Assembly (NCBI GenBank): GCA_945787575.1
Contig: CALZKB010000006.1
Location: 1 to 59,346 of the forward strand
Source of the DNA: Thermoanaerobaculia bacterium
Lineage (GTDB): Bacteria; Acidobacteriota; Thermoanaerobaculia; Multivoradales; JAHEKO01
DNA length: 59,346 nucleotides
Direction: 5' to 3'
Made by a program: the position numbers and the translations under genes. This document shows positions 34,676 through 42,319 of the stretch, in pieces (within the stretch, counting starts at the first letter, position 1; the number at the start of each line of letters is the position of its first letter). Under the pieces are notes generated by a model. That model searched no databases. It saw only the letters and a list, made by a program, of their open reading frames with translations, and had not been told where the DNA came from.

Positions 34676-37288
34676 ATGAAGCGCGGAGTGGGTAGCGCCG
34701 AGGGCGGTCCTGGCGGGCGAGAAGTGGCTGATCGCAAGGCGCCACTGGACGACGCCGGCTTCCGCACCGACGCGCATGCGGTGGTCATCGGGATCAACGT
34801 TTACGAGGACGGCGCGATCCCCGATCTGAGGTACGCGTGCGCGGACGCCGAGGCCGTCTGCTCGGTGCTGACCGATCCGGAGCTCGGCCGTTTCCAGGAG
34901 GGCAACGTCAAGGTGCTTCTGGACCAAAGAGCCACCCGCAAACGCATTGTCTCCGCCATTGCCAACGACCTTCCGAAGCGAGCCGGCGACGGCGACACCG
35001 TGGTGGTCTACTTCGCGGGTCACGGTGCTCCAGTCCAGGAACAGGGCGAGCCCGCCGGCGACGGTTTCGAGAAGTACCTGGTGCCACACGACGGTGAGTT
35101 CGACAACCTCTGCGCCACCGGCGTGGACATGGCGGACATCCGGAAGTACTTCGGCTATCTCGACGCTCGCAAGGTAATCTTCTTCGTCGACTCCTGCTAC
35201 AGCGGGGTCTCCGGTGGGCGTACCTTCGAGCGACAGTCGCTCCGGACCGCAGGGGGACTGAGCGACCAATTTCTCGAGTCTCTGGCCTCCGAAGGCCGCC
35301 TCGTCATCACCGCCTGTGGGCCGAACGAAGTCTCTATGGAAAGCGACGATCATGGCCGGGGCCTCTTCTCCTACTACCTCACCGAGGGACTGAAGGGCGC
35401 TGCCGACTCCAACGAGGACGGCATCGTCTCGATCGACGAGCTCTACACCTACGTCTACGAGAACGTGAAACGCGAGGCGCGGAAGCGGGCGGGTCGCATG
35501 CATCCCGTGCGTAAGGGCGAGATCAGCGGACAACTCCTGCTGACCCAATACGAGACGGAAAGTCAGAAGACCGCCCGCAAACTCAGTGAACAAGCGGCCA
35601 ATGCCTTCGCCAGGCGCGAGTTCAGTGCAGCCGAGAGGCTGTGGACCGGCGCTCTGCGAGCGGACCGTGGGTGCAGCGAGGCGCGCGCCGGTATCGCCAG
35701 CCTCCTCCACACGCGTCGTCAGAGAAAACTGTTGAGCTACTTTGACAAAGAGGAGTTGAAGGCGGCGGAGTTCGGCGAAGCGATGGAGCTGCTCAAGAAG
35801 GAGCCCGACACCCTGACCGGCGCCGAGCGTACGAAGCGGCGCCTGCTGTTGGCTCTGATCGACGGCGACTTCGGTGTCGACACCTACAGGGACTCGCTCG
35901 AGCTGCTCGTGGTGACTCCGCAGGGAGACCGCGGACCTGCCGACGGCGAGCGCGAGTTCGTCGGCAGGGTGTGGATCCGAGGCCAGCGCGCTAGACTCCG
36001 CACTGCCGACGGAGAATCGCTCCTACTCGTTCCCTTCCCCAGCGGCGCTCCCGTCGACGAAGCCAGACAGCTCCGCAAGGGCGCCGCGCTCTTCGAGCAC
36101 TTGCGGAATCGCGAAGTGAGAATCACCGGCGTTCGAGAGGGGGACCGGATCTTCAGCGCCACCCCCTCGCCGCAGCCCCTACCGGAGGAGCGGGCCGACC
36201 CATCGGAGAGCGAGCTCGAGGAGAGCCTGGAATCCGTCTTCAAGAGCGACAGTCTCAAGGTCGCTCGCAAGCTCAACGCACTCGGAATCCACACCATCTC
36301 CGCCTTCTATCATCGGGTGAAGAACCTCGCTTCCGAGGCCGAGACCTTCTCCATCTACCTGGGCGTGTCGGTCGGCTCGATCCACCGGTTCGTCGACTCG
36401 ATGGAGGCGGGGGAGGCGGAGCTGATCGCCGCACCGCCGAAGAGACCGTTGACCCGCAACGTAGGGAAGCCGGGGAAGAAGAGGGCCCGCGCCACGGTCG
36501 CGAAGCTGCCCGAAGACGCCCGAACGACGGCGCTCCCGGCACAGGTGGACCTCACCCGCTACGTCACGAGCGTACGCAATCAGGGTCAGATGCGGGCAAC
36601 GTCTGTTGCCTTCGCGGCCATCGCCGCGTTCGAGCACGAGCTCATTCGCAAGGCTCAAACCGCCGGCGACGACTACGAGGGGACGAGGTACAACACCACG
36701 CTCGACCTCTCGGAGCAGTATCTCTACTGGGCCTGCAAAGAGCTCGACAAGGCCTCGAACGAAGATGGGACGTCGGTTCGCTACGCCGCGATGGTGCTGA
36801 GCGATGGGATCAGCTCGAGTCGACTGGCCCCCGGGGTCGTGCGCGAGCCCGTTTGGCGATACAACCCCGATCCGATCGAGGGCAACCCGGGGCAGGGGCC
36901 GCCGCCGGACGAGGCTCTGAAAGCACCCAAGCTGGCCGTCGAGAGGGCGCGGCAGCTCGACGCGACGTCGATTCGAGAGCTCAAGGAGACCCTCCACCGC
37001 GGTCACTGTGTCGTGCTGTCGGTCTACACCTACCACTTCTGGGTCGACGGATACGCCTGGCGCGAAGGCGTGATCTCGCTGCCGTCACGAACCCCGATCG
37101 ACGGAGCGGACGCCGTCTGCTTGGTAGGCTACGAGGACGAAGACGACGCCCACGGCGACGGCCAGTTCCGGTTCAAGAACAGCTGGGGCACGAAGTGGGG
37201 GGTCGCCAGGCCGGATCCGGGTTTCGGTGATCTTCCGTACCGCTATGTTCTGACGGAGGGGATCGAGGCCTGGGCTTTCGAGGTCTGA
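34676..37288 (+). CDS. caspase-family (C14) protease fused to a catalytically dead papain-like domain
   Basis: An 870-residue protein with several parts. Residues about 30-285 are a caspase domain with His116 in YFAGHGAP and Cys174 in FVDSCYSGV, so it should be active. A TPR-like segment follows at about 300-345 (AANAFARREFSAAERLW). A helix-hairpin-helix-like stretch lies at about 525-575 (KLNALGIHTISAFY, GVSVGSIHRFVDSM). A papain-fold (C1) domain begins at about 620. There the usual QGQxGxCxAFA is QGQMRATSVAFA, with Ser643 at the Cys position. The usual GGHAV is GADAV, with Asp812 at the His position. Only Asn835 (KNSWGTKWG) remains. That domain probably binds a ligand or partner. The start ATG follows GGAGAAGG, 157 bp after the first caspase gene. 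Confidence 0.87.
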   Translation: MKRGVGSAEGGPGGREVADRKAPLDDAGFRTDAHAVVIGINVYEDGAIPDLRYACADAEAVCSVLTDPELGRFQEGNVKVLLDQRATRKRIVSAIANDLPKRAGDGDTVVVYFAGHGAPVQEQGEPAGDGFEKYLVPHDGEFDNLCATGVDMADIRKYFGYLDARKVIFFVDSCYSGVSGGRTFERQSLRTAGGLSDQFLESLASEGRLVITACGPNEVSMESDDHGRGLFSYYLTEGLKGAADSNEDGIVSIDELYTYVYENVKREARKRAGRMHPVRKGEISGQLLLTQYETESQKTARKLSEQAANAFARREFSAAERLWTGALRADRGCSEARAGIASLLHTRRQRKLLSYFDKEELKAAEFGEAMELLKKEPDTLTGAERTKRRLLLALIDGDFGVDTYRDSLELLVVTPQGDRGPADGEREFVGRVWIRGQRARLRTADGESLLLVPFPSGAPVDEARQLRKGAALFEHLRNREVRITGVREGDRIFSATPSPQPLPEERADPSESELEESLESVFKSDSLKVARKLNALGIHTISAFYHRVKNLASEAETFSIYLGVSVGSIHRFVDSMEAGEAELIAAPPKRPLTRNVGKPGKKRARATVAKLPEDARTTALPAQVDLTRYVTSVRNQGQMRATSVAFAAIAAFEHELIRKAQTAGDDYEGTRYNTTLDLSEQYLYWACKELDKASNEDGTSVRYAAMVLSDGISSSRLAPGVVREPVWRYNPDPIEGNPGQGPPPDEALKAPKLAVERARQLDATSIRELKETLHRGHCVVLSVYTYHFWVDGYAWREGVISLPSRTPIDGADAVCLVGYEDEDDAHGDGQFRFKNSWGTKWGVARPDPGFGDLPYRYVLTEGIEAWAFEV

Positions 37289-37534
37289 AGGAGAATCAGA
37301 GGCCGAGCTCCTCCCGCGAGGCTCAGAAAGGTCTTCGCTTGCCGCGCAAGGGTGCTGGCGTTCTCGTTCGAGACAGGAGTTGTAGTCGTCCCAGGCAGAC
37401 ATCGACCGTTGGCGGTCGCGTGTTTGTCGCTGCCCCGATTGTCGAAGAACCTCTCCGTGCATGCCTTGCACGTGGCCTCGTTGCGGCATGCCTCGTCCAC
37501 GGTCTCGAGGAGCCGGCGCAAGCCCAAGATGCGG

Positions 37535-37897
37535 TAGTCGATCTGATGGAAGAGATCGGTTACGAGACGCTGCATCGTTCGACCGGCTGATGGAACCTTC
37601 GGCAGGGTCGATTTCGTCTACGTCCGCGGCCAGACCCAGGAGAGAATCTTCGCCAGCGCTCGAGAAGTGGAAGGTCCGGATGGAACCTCGGTCCTCGTGC
37701 CAAAGCCTGAACACCTGGCCGCAATGAAGGTACTGGCGATGAAGAACGATCCAAGGAGGCGGCTGCAGGAGCTCGCGGACATCGCCAGGTTGCTGGAGCT
37801 CGATGGTGTCGATGCCCAAGAGATCCGTGGCGCGTTCGAGCGGTATGGGATGCTAGGCTCCTGGGATGAGCTCGAGCGAGAGCACAGCTCTGACTGA
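37535..37897 (+). pseudogene. AbiEii/MNT-type nucleotidyltransferase remnant, frameshifted
   Basis: The C-terminal half of a nucleotidyltransferase-like protein. One frame gives MEEIGYETLHRSTG and stops at 37590. A shifted frame carries on as ADGTFGRVDFVYVRGQT, then LVPKPEHLAAMKVLAMKNDP, then LQELADIARLLELDGVD, to 37897. The PxPEHLxAMKxLAxKxDPxR pattern is typical of AbiEii/DUF6036-type enzymes that act as toxins or abortive-infection effectors. The N-terminal GS...D active-site half is absent. The frameshift lies near 37580. Upstream (37289-37535) nothing recognisable is seen. Confidence 0.55.
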
Positions 37898-38072
37898 TCT
37901 GGAGAAAGACCTGCCGACAGACCGGGCGGATGTGAAGATGCTTCAGCATCTCCGCTCGGCTGGAGGCTCGGATCCGTTCGTGGCACTGCAAGCTCTCCTG
38001 GACGCACTCCCGGCTGGTGCTCGTCGTCCGAGGCGAACGACAGCGGCCGGGAGACCTGAGTTCAGACTCTAG
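37866..38072 (+). CDS. small partner protein after the nucleotidyltransferase remnant
   Basis: A 68-residue frame starting at ATG 37866, overlapping the end of the nucleotidyltransferase remnant by 32 bp. The first 50 residues (LTDLEKDLPTDRADVKMLQHL) look like natural coding sequence, and small proteins of this form often follow such nucleotidyltransferases. The last 20 residues are Arg/Pro-rich and look unlike a protein end, so the gene may be truncated. No function known. Confidence 0.4.
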   Translation: MSSSESTALTDLEKDLPTDRADVKMLQHLRSAGGSDPFVALQALLDALPAGARRPRRTTAAGRPEFRL

Positions 38073-38131
38073 AGTCTCTCTCGGTTCTGACCTCAAATGA
38101 GGTGTCTCAAATGAGATGCTCTCCTGGCCGG

Positions 38132-38310
38132 CTAGTCGCTCAGCAGGATCCGGCCCGCCCTCGAGCCTGAGAGTCCCGTGAGGCACGAGGGCTCCTCGTG
38201 GGCGGCGATCGCCGCCTCGTGCCGGTCGAGCGCGGCCGCGAAGTTCTCCAACTCGAGACCCGTGGCAAAGCGGTGAGCACGGTCGTTCAGGACATCCTGG
38301 TAGGAGATTC
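38132..38310 (-). pseudogene. short coding remnant of unknown family
   Basis: A minus-strand frame reads YQDVLNDRAHRFATGLELEN, then FAAALDRHEAAIAAHEEP, and ends RAGRILLSD before a stop at 38132. It has natural amphipathic character but no start; a stop closes the frame just upstream at about 38310. The surrounding bases (38073-38131 and 38311-38416) show only short repeats such as CAAATGAG. Confidence 0.25.
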
Positions 38311-38416
38311 ACTAGTACCCGAAAGTACACTCGGTCGCGAGGTGCGGCCCTTCTCTCGCTCTCAAGAGGCGCTGCATCGGGCACCCCTTTCGACGAAGCT
38401 CGAATCGACTCCCCGG

Positions 38417-39265
38417 CTACCAGACGTAGTCGAGGTCATCGCCGTCGAAACGCCAGCTGTCGCGGTCGAAGACCATCTTCACCAAGCCTTCCACCTTGTC
38501 GCCCGACCAGTCCGATCCTTGCACCTCCAGGATCGCCCAACCGTCGAACAGTTCGCCGCCGGTGACCTTCATCTCTCGAGGCGCCATCTCCTGGAGTGAA
38601 GAGATCTCGTCCTCGAGCCACTCCTCTTCGGTCTCCCGTAGGCGCTGCGCCGTGTAGGCCTCGGCGTGGGCGACGATCGTCTCGACATCGCCGTCGTGGA
38701 TGCCGGCCAGGAAGGCGGTGTAGGCCGCGCCGGGCGCTCCGCCTTCGGTCCCGAGATCCTCGCCCGGAGGCCTCTCCGGCAGGATCTCGGCCGTGAAGCT
38801 CAGGTCGTAGGAGATCGTCGTGTCGCCGAGCGACTCTTCGCCCTCCGTGAAGGCTCGGCCGACAACCTGGCTTTCACCGATCGACTCGGTTTCGGCAACA
38901 CCGCTCGGGAGGCCGTAGTTTTGAGCCCCTTCGTCGATGTAGAGGTAGAAGTTGCTCAAACTGCCGTCGGTGTTCAGGGTGACGATCGCGAAATCGCCAT
39001 CGATCGAGCTCCGCAAGGCTCCCTCGCGGTCGAGTGCCTCGTCGATACCATTGGAGTAGATCGGAGCCATCGCCAGAAGGACACGCAGCACTCTTTCGCC
39101 CTGCTCCCCAAAAGCGGTGCTCTTCGACCAGATCGCCACCGCGTGAGAAGGGGTGACCTCGGTGCCGTCGACCTTGGCGTAGCCCGAAACCGAGGCGAAA
39201 GCCGGAACGGCCGCAACGACGAGAAGCGATACGACGACAACAGCGAGCTGTCGGGTGACTGCCAT
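38417..39265 (-). CDS. secreted protein of unknown function
   Basis: A 282-residue protein with a clear signal peptide (LAVVVVSLLVVAAVPAFASV) from the ATG at 39265; a start 39 bp upstream is open but adds only polar residues. The mature protein begins SGYAKVDGTEVTPSHAVAIW. It has a mixed alpha/beta middle and a C-terminal section (AEAYTAQRLRETEEEWLEDE, then VKMVFDRDSWRFDGDDLDYVW) that recalls the NTF2-like/SnoaL-type small domains of periplasmic proteins. I do not recognise the family. It is divergent from the VWA gene. Confidence 0.6.
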   Translation of the reverse strand: MAVTRQLAVVVVSLLVVAAVPAFASVSGYAKVDGTEVTPSHAVAIWSKSTAFGEQGERVLRVLLAMAPIYSNGIDEALDREGALRSSIDGDFAIVTLNTDGSLSNFYLYIDEGAQNYGLPSGVAETESIGESQVVGRAFTEGEESLGDTTISYDLSFTAEILPERPPGEDLGTEGGAPGAAYTAFLAGIHDGDVETIVAHAEAYTAQRLRETEEEWLEDEISSLQEMAPREMKVTGGELFDGWAILEVQGSDWSGDKVEGLVKMVFDRDSWRFDGDDLDYVW

Positions 39266-39492
39266 CTCAGGGTCCTCCGTCGACGTTCTTCGAGACGATA
39301 CCAAAGCGGACCATCAACCGATGCTCTGCAAGAGCCTCACTCCCATCCCGAGCTGGCGATGAGGGACCTCGCTCCGCCGAGACACCGGTGCTCGAAGCGC
39401 TACTGACGAGCGTCGTGGCCGGGGAAGTCGTCGCGCCAGGCGCTCGTGGCAAGCCCTTGGTAGAGTTTCGGCCTCAGCCAAGGAGAAGAGCG

Positions 39493-40923
39493 ATGTTAGG
39501 ACGAACCCTTACTGCCCAGCTGGCGGTGTTGTCGCTGGCGCTGCTGGTGTGGGTGCCTGCCGCCGCTTCCGCGTCGGACCTGATTCTGATTCTCGATGCC
39601 TCGGGCTCGATGTGGGGGCAGATCGACGGCGAGAACAAGATCGTCATCGCCCGCAGCGTCCTGGGTCCGTTGATCGAAGGCCTGCCCGAGGATCAACGGG
39701 TGGGGCTCATCGCGTACGGGCATCGCCGGGAAGGCGACTGCTCGGACATCGAGCTCGTCGCCCCGCTGGGGCCGCTCGACAAGGTGAGTCTGAAAGCGAC
39801 GCTCAACGCCATCCAGCCAAAGGGGAAGACGCCACTCACTCGTTCGGTGCAGGAGGCCTTCGCGGTGATCGAGAGGGGTGACGGCGCGACCGTCATCCTC
39901 GTCTCCGACGGTCTCGAGACCTGCGACGCCGATCCATGCGCCGCCGTCGCGGCCGCCAAGGAGCGAGGCATCGATTTCGTCCTCCACGTCGTCGGCTTCG
40001 ACGTCGTCGGCGAGGACGTCTCGTCGCTCGAGTGCGCCGCGCAGGCGGGCAACGGCCTGTTCTTCTCGGCCGAGAATGCCGACCAGCTGGCCGCAGCGCT
40101 CGAGACCGCGGTCGCCTTGCCAAACGAGATTCCGGCCGGCGGGCTCGCCGTCAAAGTGGTGAAGGACGGAGCGCTGCACGACGCCTCGATCCGCGTCACC
40201 GCCCGCAACAGCGGCGAGGAGATCAACGTCTCACGCACCTACTACCGGCCGGAAACCAACCCCCGGCGCTTGCCGCTGCCGGCCGGCGACTACGCCGTGC
40301 GGGTCCGCGCACTGGGCATCCGGGGAGCAATTGATCGTACCTTCGAGATCACCCTGGCGGAAGGCGAGATCGCCGAGCGCGAGTTCGACTTCACCTCCGG
40401 CACACTGTCGGTCGGCGCGCGGCGCAACGGCGAGCTCAGCGACGCAACGGTCAAGATTTTCCTCGCCGGTACCCGCGAGGAGGTGGCGACCGGTCGCACC
40501 TACACCAGCGCCAGTCACAATCCCCATGGCTTCGAGCTGACGCCGGGTACCTACGACGTGATGGCGCAGTCGGTGGAGATGGACGGTGTCGTGCGGCTGC
40601 GCTCCGATGGAGAGGAAGTCAGGCCGACCGAGGCTGTCGAGGTCGCGCTCGACTTTGCCAGTGGCACGCTGACGGTCGGCGCGACCCGCGACGGGGAGCT
40701 GCTCGACGCCAGCGTCAACGTGATCGATGTCAAGGAAGGGCGGTCGGTAGCCTCGGGCCGCATCTACGGTGGGCCGAACGGCAAACTGAAGGAGTTCATT
40801 CTGGCCCCAGGCAGCTATCGGCTCGACGTTCGCGCCCGCGACCAGGCGCGCGAGCAGGTCGAAGTGGTGATCGAGGCGGGCGGGGCGGTCGAGAAGCGGG
40901 TGGAGCTTCCAGCACCGCTTTGA
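39493..40923 (+). CDS. VWA-domain protein with three beta-sandwich repeats, secreted
   Basis: A 476-residue exported protein. The ATG at 39493 is preceded by AGGAGAAG and opens a signal peptide (LAVLSLALLVWVPAAASA). The von Willebrand A domain (about residues 28-210) has an intact metal-ion-dependent adhesion site: DASGSMWG, then the Thr in GKTPLTRS, and the Asp in LVSDGLETC. Three related carboxypeptidase-regulatory-like modules of about 90 residues follow (repeated FxSGTLxVGAxRxGELxDAxVxI). It probably binds a protein or surface ligand through the metal site. The partner is unknown. Confidence 0.85.
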   Translation: MLGRTLTAQLAVLSLALLVWVPAAASASDLILILDASGSMWGQIDGENKIVIARSVLGPLIEGLPEDQRVGLIAYGHRREGDCSDIELVAPLGPLDKVSLKATLNAIQPKGKTPLTRSVQEAFAVIERGDGATVILVSDGLETCDADPCAAVAAAKERGIDFVLHVVGFDVVGEDVSSLECAAQAGNGLFFSAENADQLAAALETAVALPNEIPAGGLAVKVVKDGALHDASIRVTARNSGEEINVSRTYYRPETNPRRLPLPAGDYAVRVRALGIRGAIDRTFEITLAEGEIAEREFDFTSGTLSVGARRNGELSDATVKIFLAGTREEVATGRTYTSASHNPHGFELTPGTYDVMAQSVEMDGVVRLRSDGEEVRPTEAVEVALDFASGTLTVGATRDGELLDASVNVIDVKEGRSVASGRIYGGPNGKLKEFILAPGSYRLDVRARDQAREQVEVVIEAGGAVEKRVELPAPL

Positions 40924-40987
40924 CGAGCGGTTCGGCCCTCAGGGTCGCCGAGCGTTGGGTTGGGGCGGACGGGGAGACCGGCAGCTC

Positions 40988-41446
40988 TCAGCCGGCCTCG
41001 AGCAGCGGGTCGCGAATCGCCAGGCCGGGAACGGTGCAGAAGTTGGCATCGTGCGTCCAGATCTCGGATGCCCCGTTGTCGAACGCGGTCAAGGCTATCT
41101 GCAGGTCGAAGACTCGGACGCCGCGAACGTCCCGGTCGGTGGCGACCTGAAGCAGCCGGGCGCCGAATCGTGGCCCGGGGCGCCAGAGACGGGCTCCTCC
41201 TTCCGCCGCCAGAGTCTCGATGAACTCCTGGGCTTCCGCCGGCGTGGAGGGGCGCCCGGAGGCGGCGGGGTGGGTGACGACACTCCAGAACTCGGCGAGA
41301 GCGGGGGCGGCGATCCCCCAGCTCTGTCCACTCGATGCGAGTCGCTCGATCGCCGCACGTGCCGACGTGTGCTCGGGAACGGCTGTCCGGTGGGCGTAGA
41401 TCAGGAGATTCGTATCGACGGCGATCACGAATTGGCTCGCAGCCAC
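40988..41446 (-). CDS. PIN-domain ribonuclease toxin (VapC-like)
   Basis: A 152-residue PIN-domain protein, the toxin of a VapBC-type pair. The acidic catalytic residues are visible: Asp in AVDTNLLIYAHR, Glu in APALAEFWSVV, and later Asp residues in FDLQIALTA and WTHDANF. These would bind Mg and cleave RNA, usually tRNA. The start ATG (41446) lies inside the end of the antitoxin gene (22-bp overlap), so both are made from one message. The C-terminus LAIRDPLLEAG is normal for the family. Confidence 0.88.
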   Translation of the reverse strand: MAASQFVIAVDTNLLIYAHRTAVPEHTSARAAIERLASSGQSWGIAAPALAEFWSVVTHPAASGRPSTPAEAQEFIETLAAEGGARLWRPGPRFGARLLQVATDRDVRGVRVFDLQIALTAFDNGASEIWTHDANFCTVPGLAIRDPLLEAG

Positions 41447-41670
41447 TCATGCATGGCGGCTCGATCGGCGACGTCCAGGCTGGGCGGCAGGCCGCCGTCG
41501 ACGGTCACGATTCGAATCGGTCGCACCGGACGCGGTCGGTCCGGCTCGCCGCTCTCGAGCTCTCGTCGGAGCCCGCGAGTGACGAGGCTTCGCAGGCTCG
41601 TTCTTTCTTCGGCGGCCTTCTTCTTGGCTGCGACCAGCAGTTCTTCCGGAAGGTCGATCGTCGTCTTCAT
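41425..41670 (-). CDS. ribbon-helix-helix antitoxin (VapB-like)
   Basis: An 81-residue protein starting at the ATG at 41670 (MKTTIDLPEELLVAAKKKAA). The N-terminus is a classic ribbon-helix-helix DNA-binding domain: the beta strand KTTIDLP, then two helices ending LRSLVTRGLRREL. The C-terminal tail (GLPPSLDVADRAAMHEWLRA) would cover the toxin. An ATG three codons earlier (41679) is possible but overlaps the operator palindrome. The antitoxin and toxin together probably repress the promoter just upstream. Confidence 0.85.
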   Translation of the reverse strand: MKTTIDLPEELLVAAKKKAAEERTSLRSLVTRGLRRELESGEPDRPRPVRPIRIVTVDGGLPPSLDVADRAAMHEWLRANS

Positions 41671-41674
41671 GAAG

Positions 41675-41696
41675 CCCATATTACCGTAATAATGGG
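41675..41696 (-). promoter_or_regulatory. VapBC operator palindrome and -10 element
   Basis: TATTAC-C-GTAATA (41679-41691) is a perfect palindrome. It is flanked by CCCAT (41675-41679) and ATGGG (41692-41696), an outer inverted repeat offset by one base. On the minus strand TAATAT lies only about eight bases before the antitoxin ATG and looks like a -10 box. A transcript from it would have almost no leader. The AT-rich block stands out sharply from the GC-rich surroundings. Confidence 0.55.
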
Positions 41697-41879
41697 AATA
41701 CGGGTCTCGGTCGGAAGAAGCCGGAAGAAGCGACTGGGGCTGCGAGCGTTGCTTCGGGGCGGAGGAAGCGAACGTGATCGCGGGAAGACACGGGGTCGGG
41801 AGCAGAGGTTCCCCCCGGGTGTATGCTCGCGATTCGGCCTCGCGCAGGCTGGTGCGGGGCTCGACGGAAGGAGTCGCCA

Positions 41880-42206
41880 TGTCACGAGTTGATCGCCGCG
41901 TCGACCCCCGAGTGTGCTTCCTCGCCCTGATTCTGGCCCTCGGGTACGCGGGGGCGGACGGACGTTCCACCGCTCGAATGGCGCGCCGGGCCGGTCGCGA
42001 CGTTCCTCTTCGACGCCGAAGAGGACGAGGCTTGCCGGCAGAGGAGCTACCGACTCGCCGAGACGCCGCCGCGCCCACTCGCTGCCGATGAGCTCGCCGT
42101 CGACGTCCTCATGGCGTGCGAAGCCTACGCCGACTCGGAGTATGCCGAGTCCTATGTGATGAGGTCGACACCTCACGGTTGGGTGTTGGCCGGAGTGGGG
42201 TGGTAG
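41880..42206 (+). pseudogene. small secreted protein gene with one frameshift
   Basis: An ATG at 41880 starts a signal-peptide-like segment (CFLALILALGYAGADG). Near 41965-41975 the reading shifts. The other frame continues as PLEWRAGPVATFLFDAEEDE, then CRQRSYRLAETPP, then SYVMRSTPHGWVLAGVGW, and stops at 42206. The second part has consistent coding character and a natural end. One inserted or deleted base would restore a protein of about 108 residues. The family is unknown. Confidence 0.5.
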
Positions 42207-42264
42207 GGCCCTCGGGCGACCCGCCCCGGGGAGCAGGTCCCCCAAGGTGGTAGGGCGTGGCGGT

Positions 42265-42299
42265 CCACCCTCCGGGGTGGCAACTTCCCGTGCCACGGG
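42265..42299. promoter_or_regulatory. two adjacent inverted repeats before hypF
   Basis: CCACCC-TCCG-GGGTGG (42265-42280) and CCCGTG-C-CACGGG (42287-42299) lie side by side, 20-55 bp before the preferred hypF start. They could form leader hairpins or be regulator sites for the hypFCDE operon. If hypF instead starts at GTG 42257 they would be coding. Confidence 0.3.
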
Positions 42300-42319
42300 C
42301 GTTACGATCGTGCGCACTA

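Noticed and set aside
31222-37288. A gasdermin or pore-forming partner gene beside the caspases, as in known bacterial caspase-gasdermin pairs.
   Set aside because: No small hydrophobic gene is present between or just beside the two caspase genes. The effector role, if any, must lie in the fused domains.
37243-37575. Minus-strand frame with several Cys (CKACTERFF) after the second caspase gene.
   Set aside because: It overlaps the caspase 3' end and the nucleotidyltransferase remnant and lacks a ribosome site. The Cys spacing fits no metal-binding family I know.
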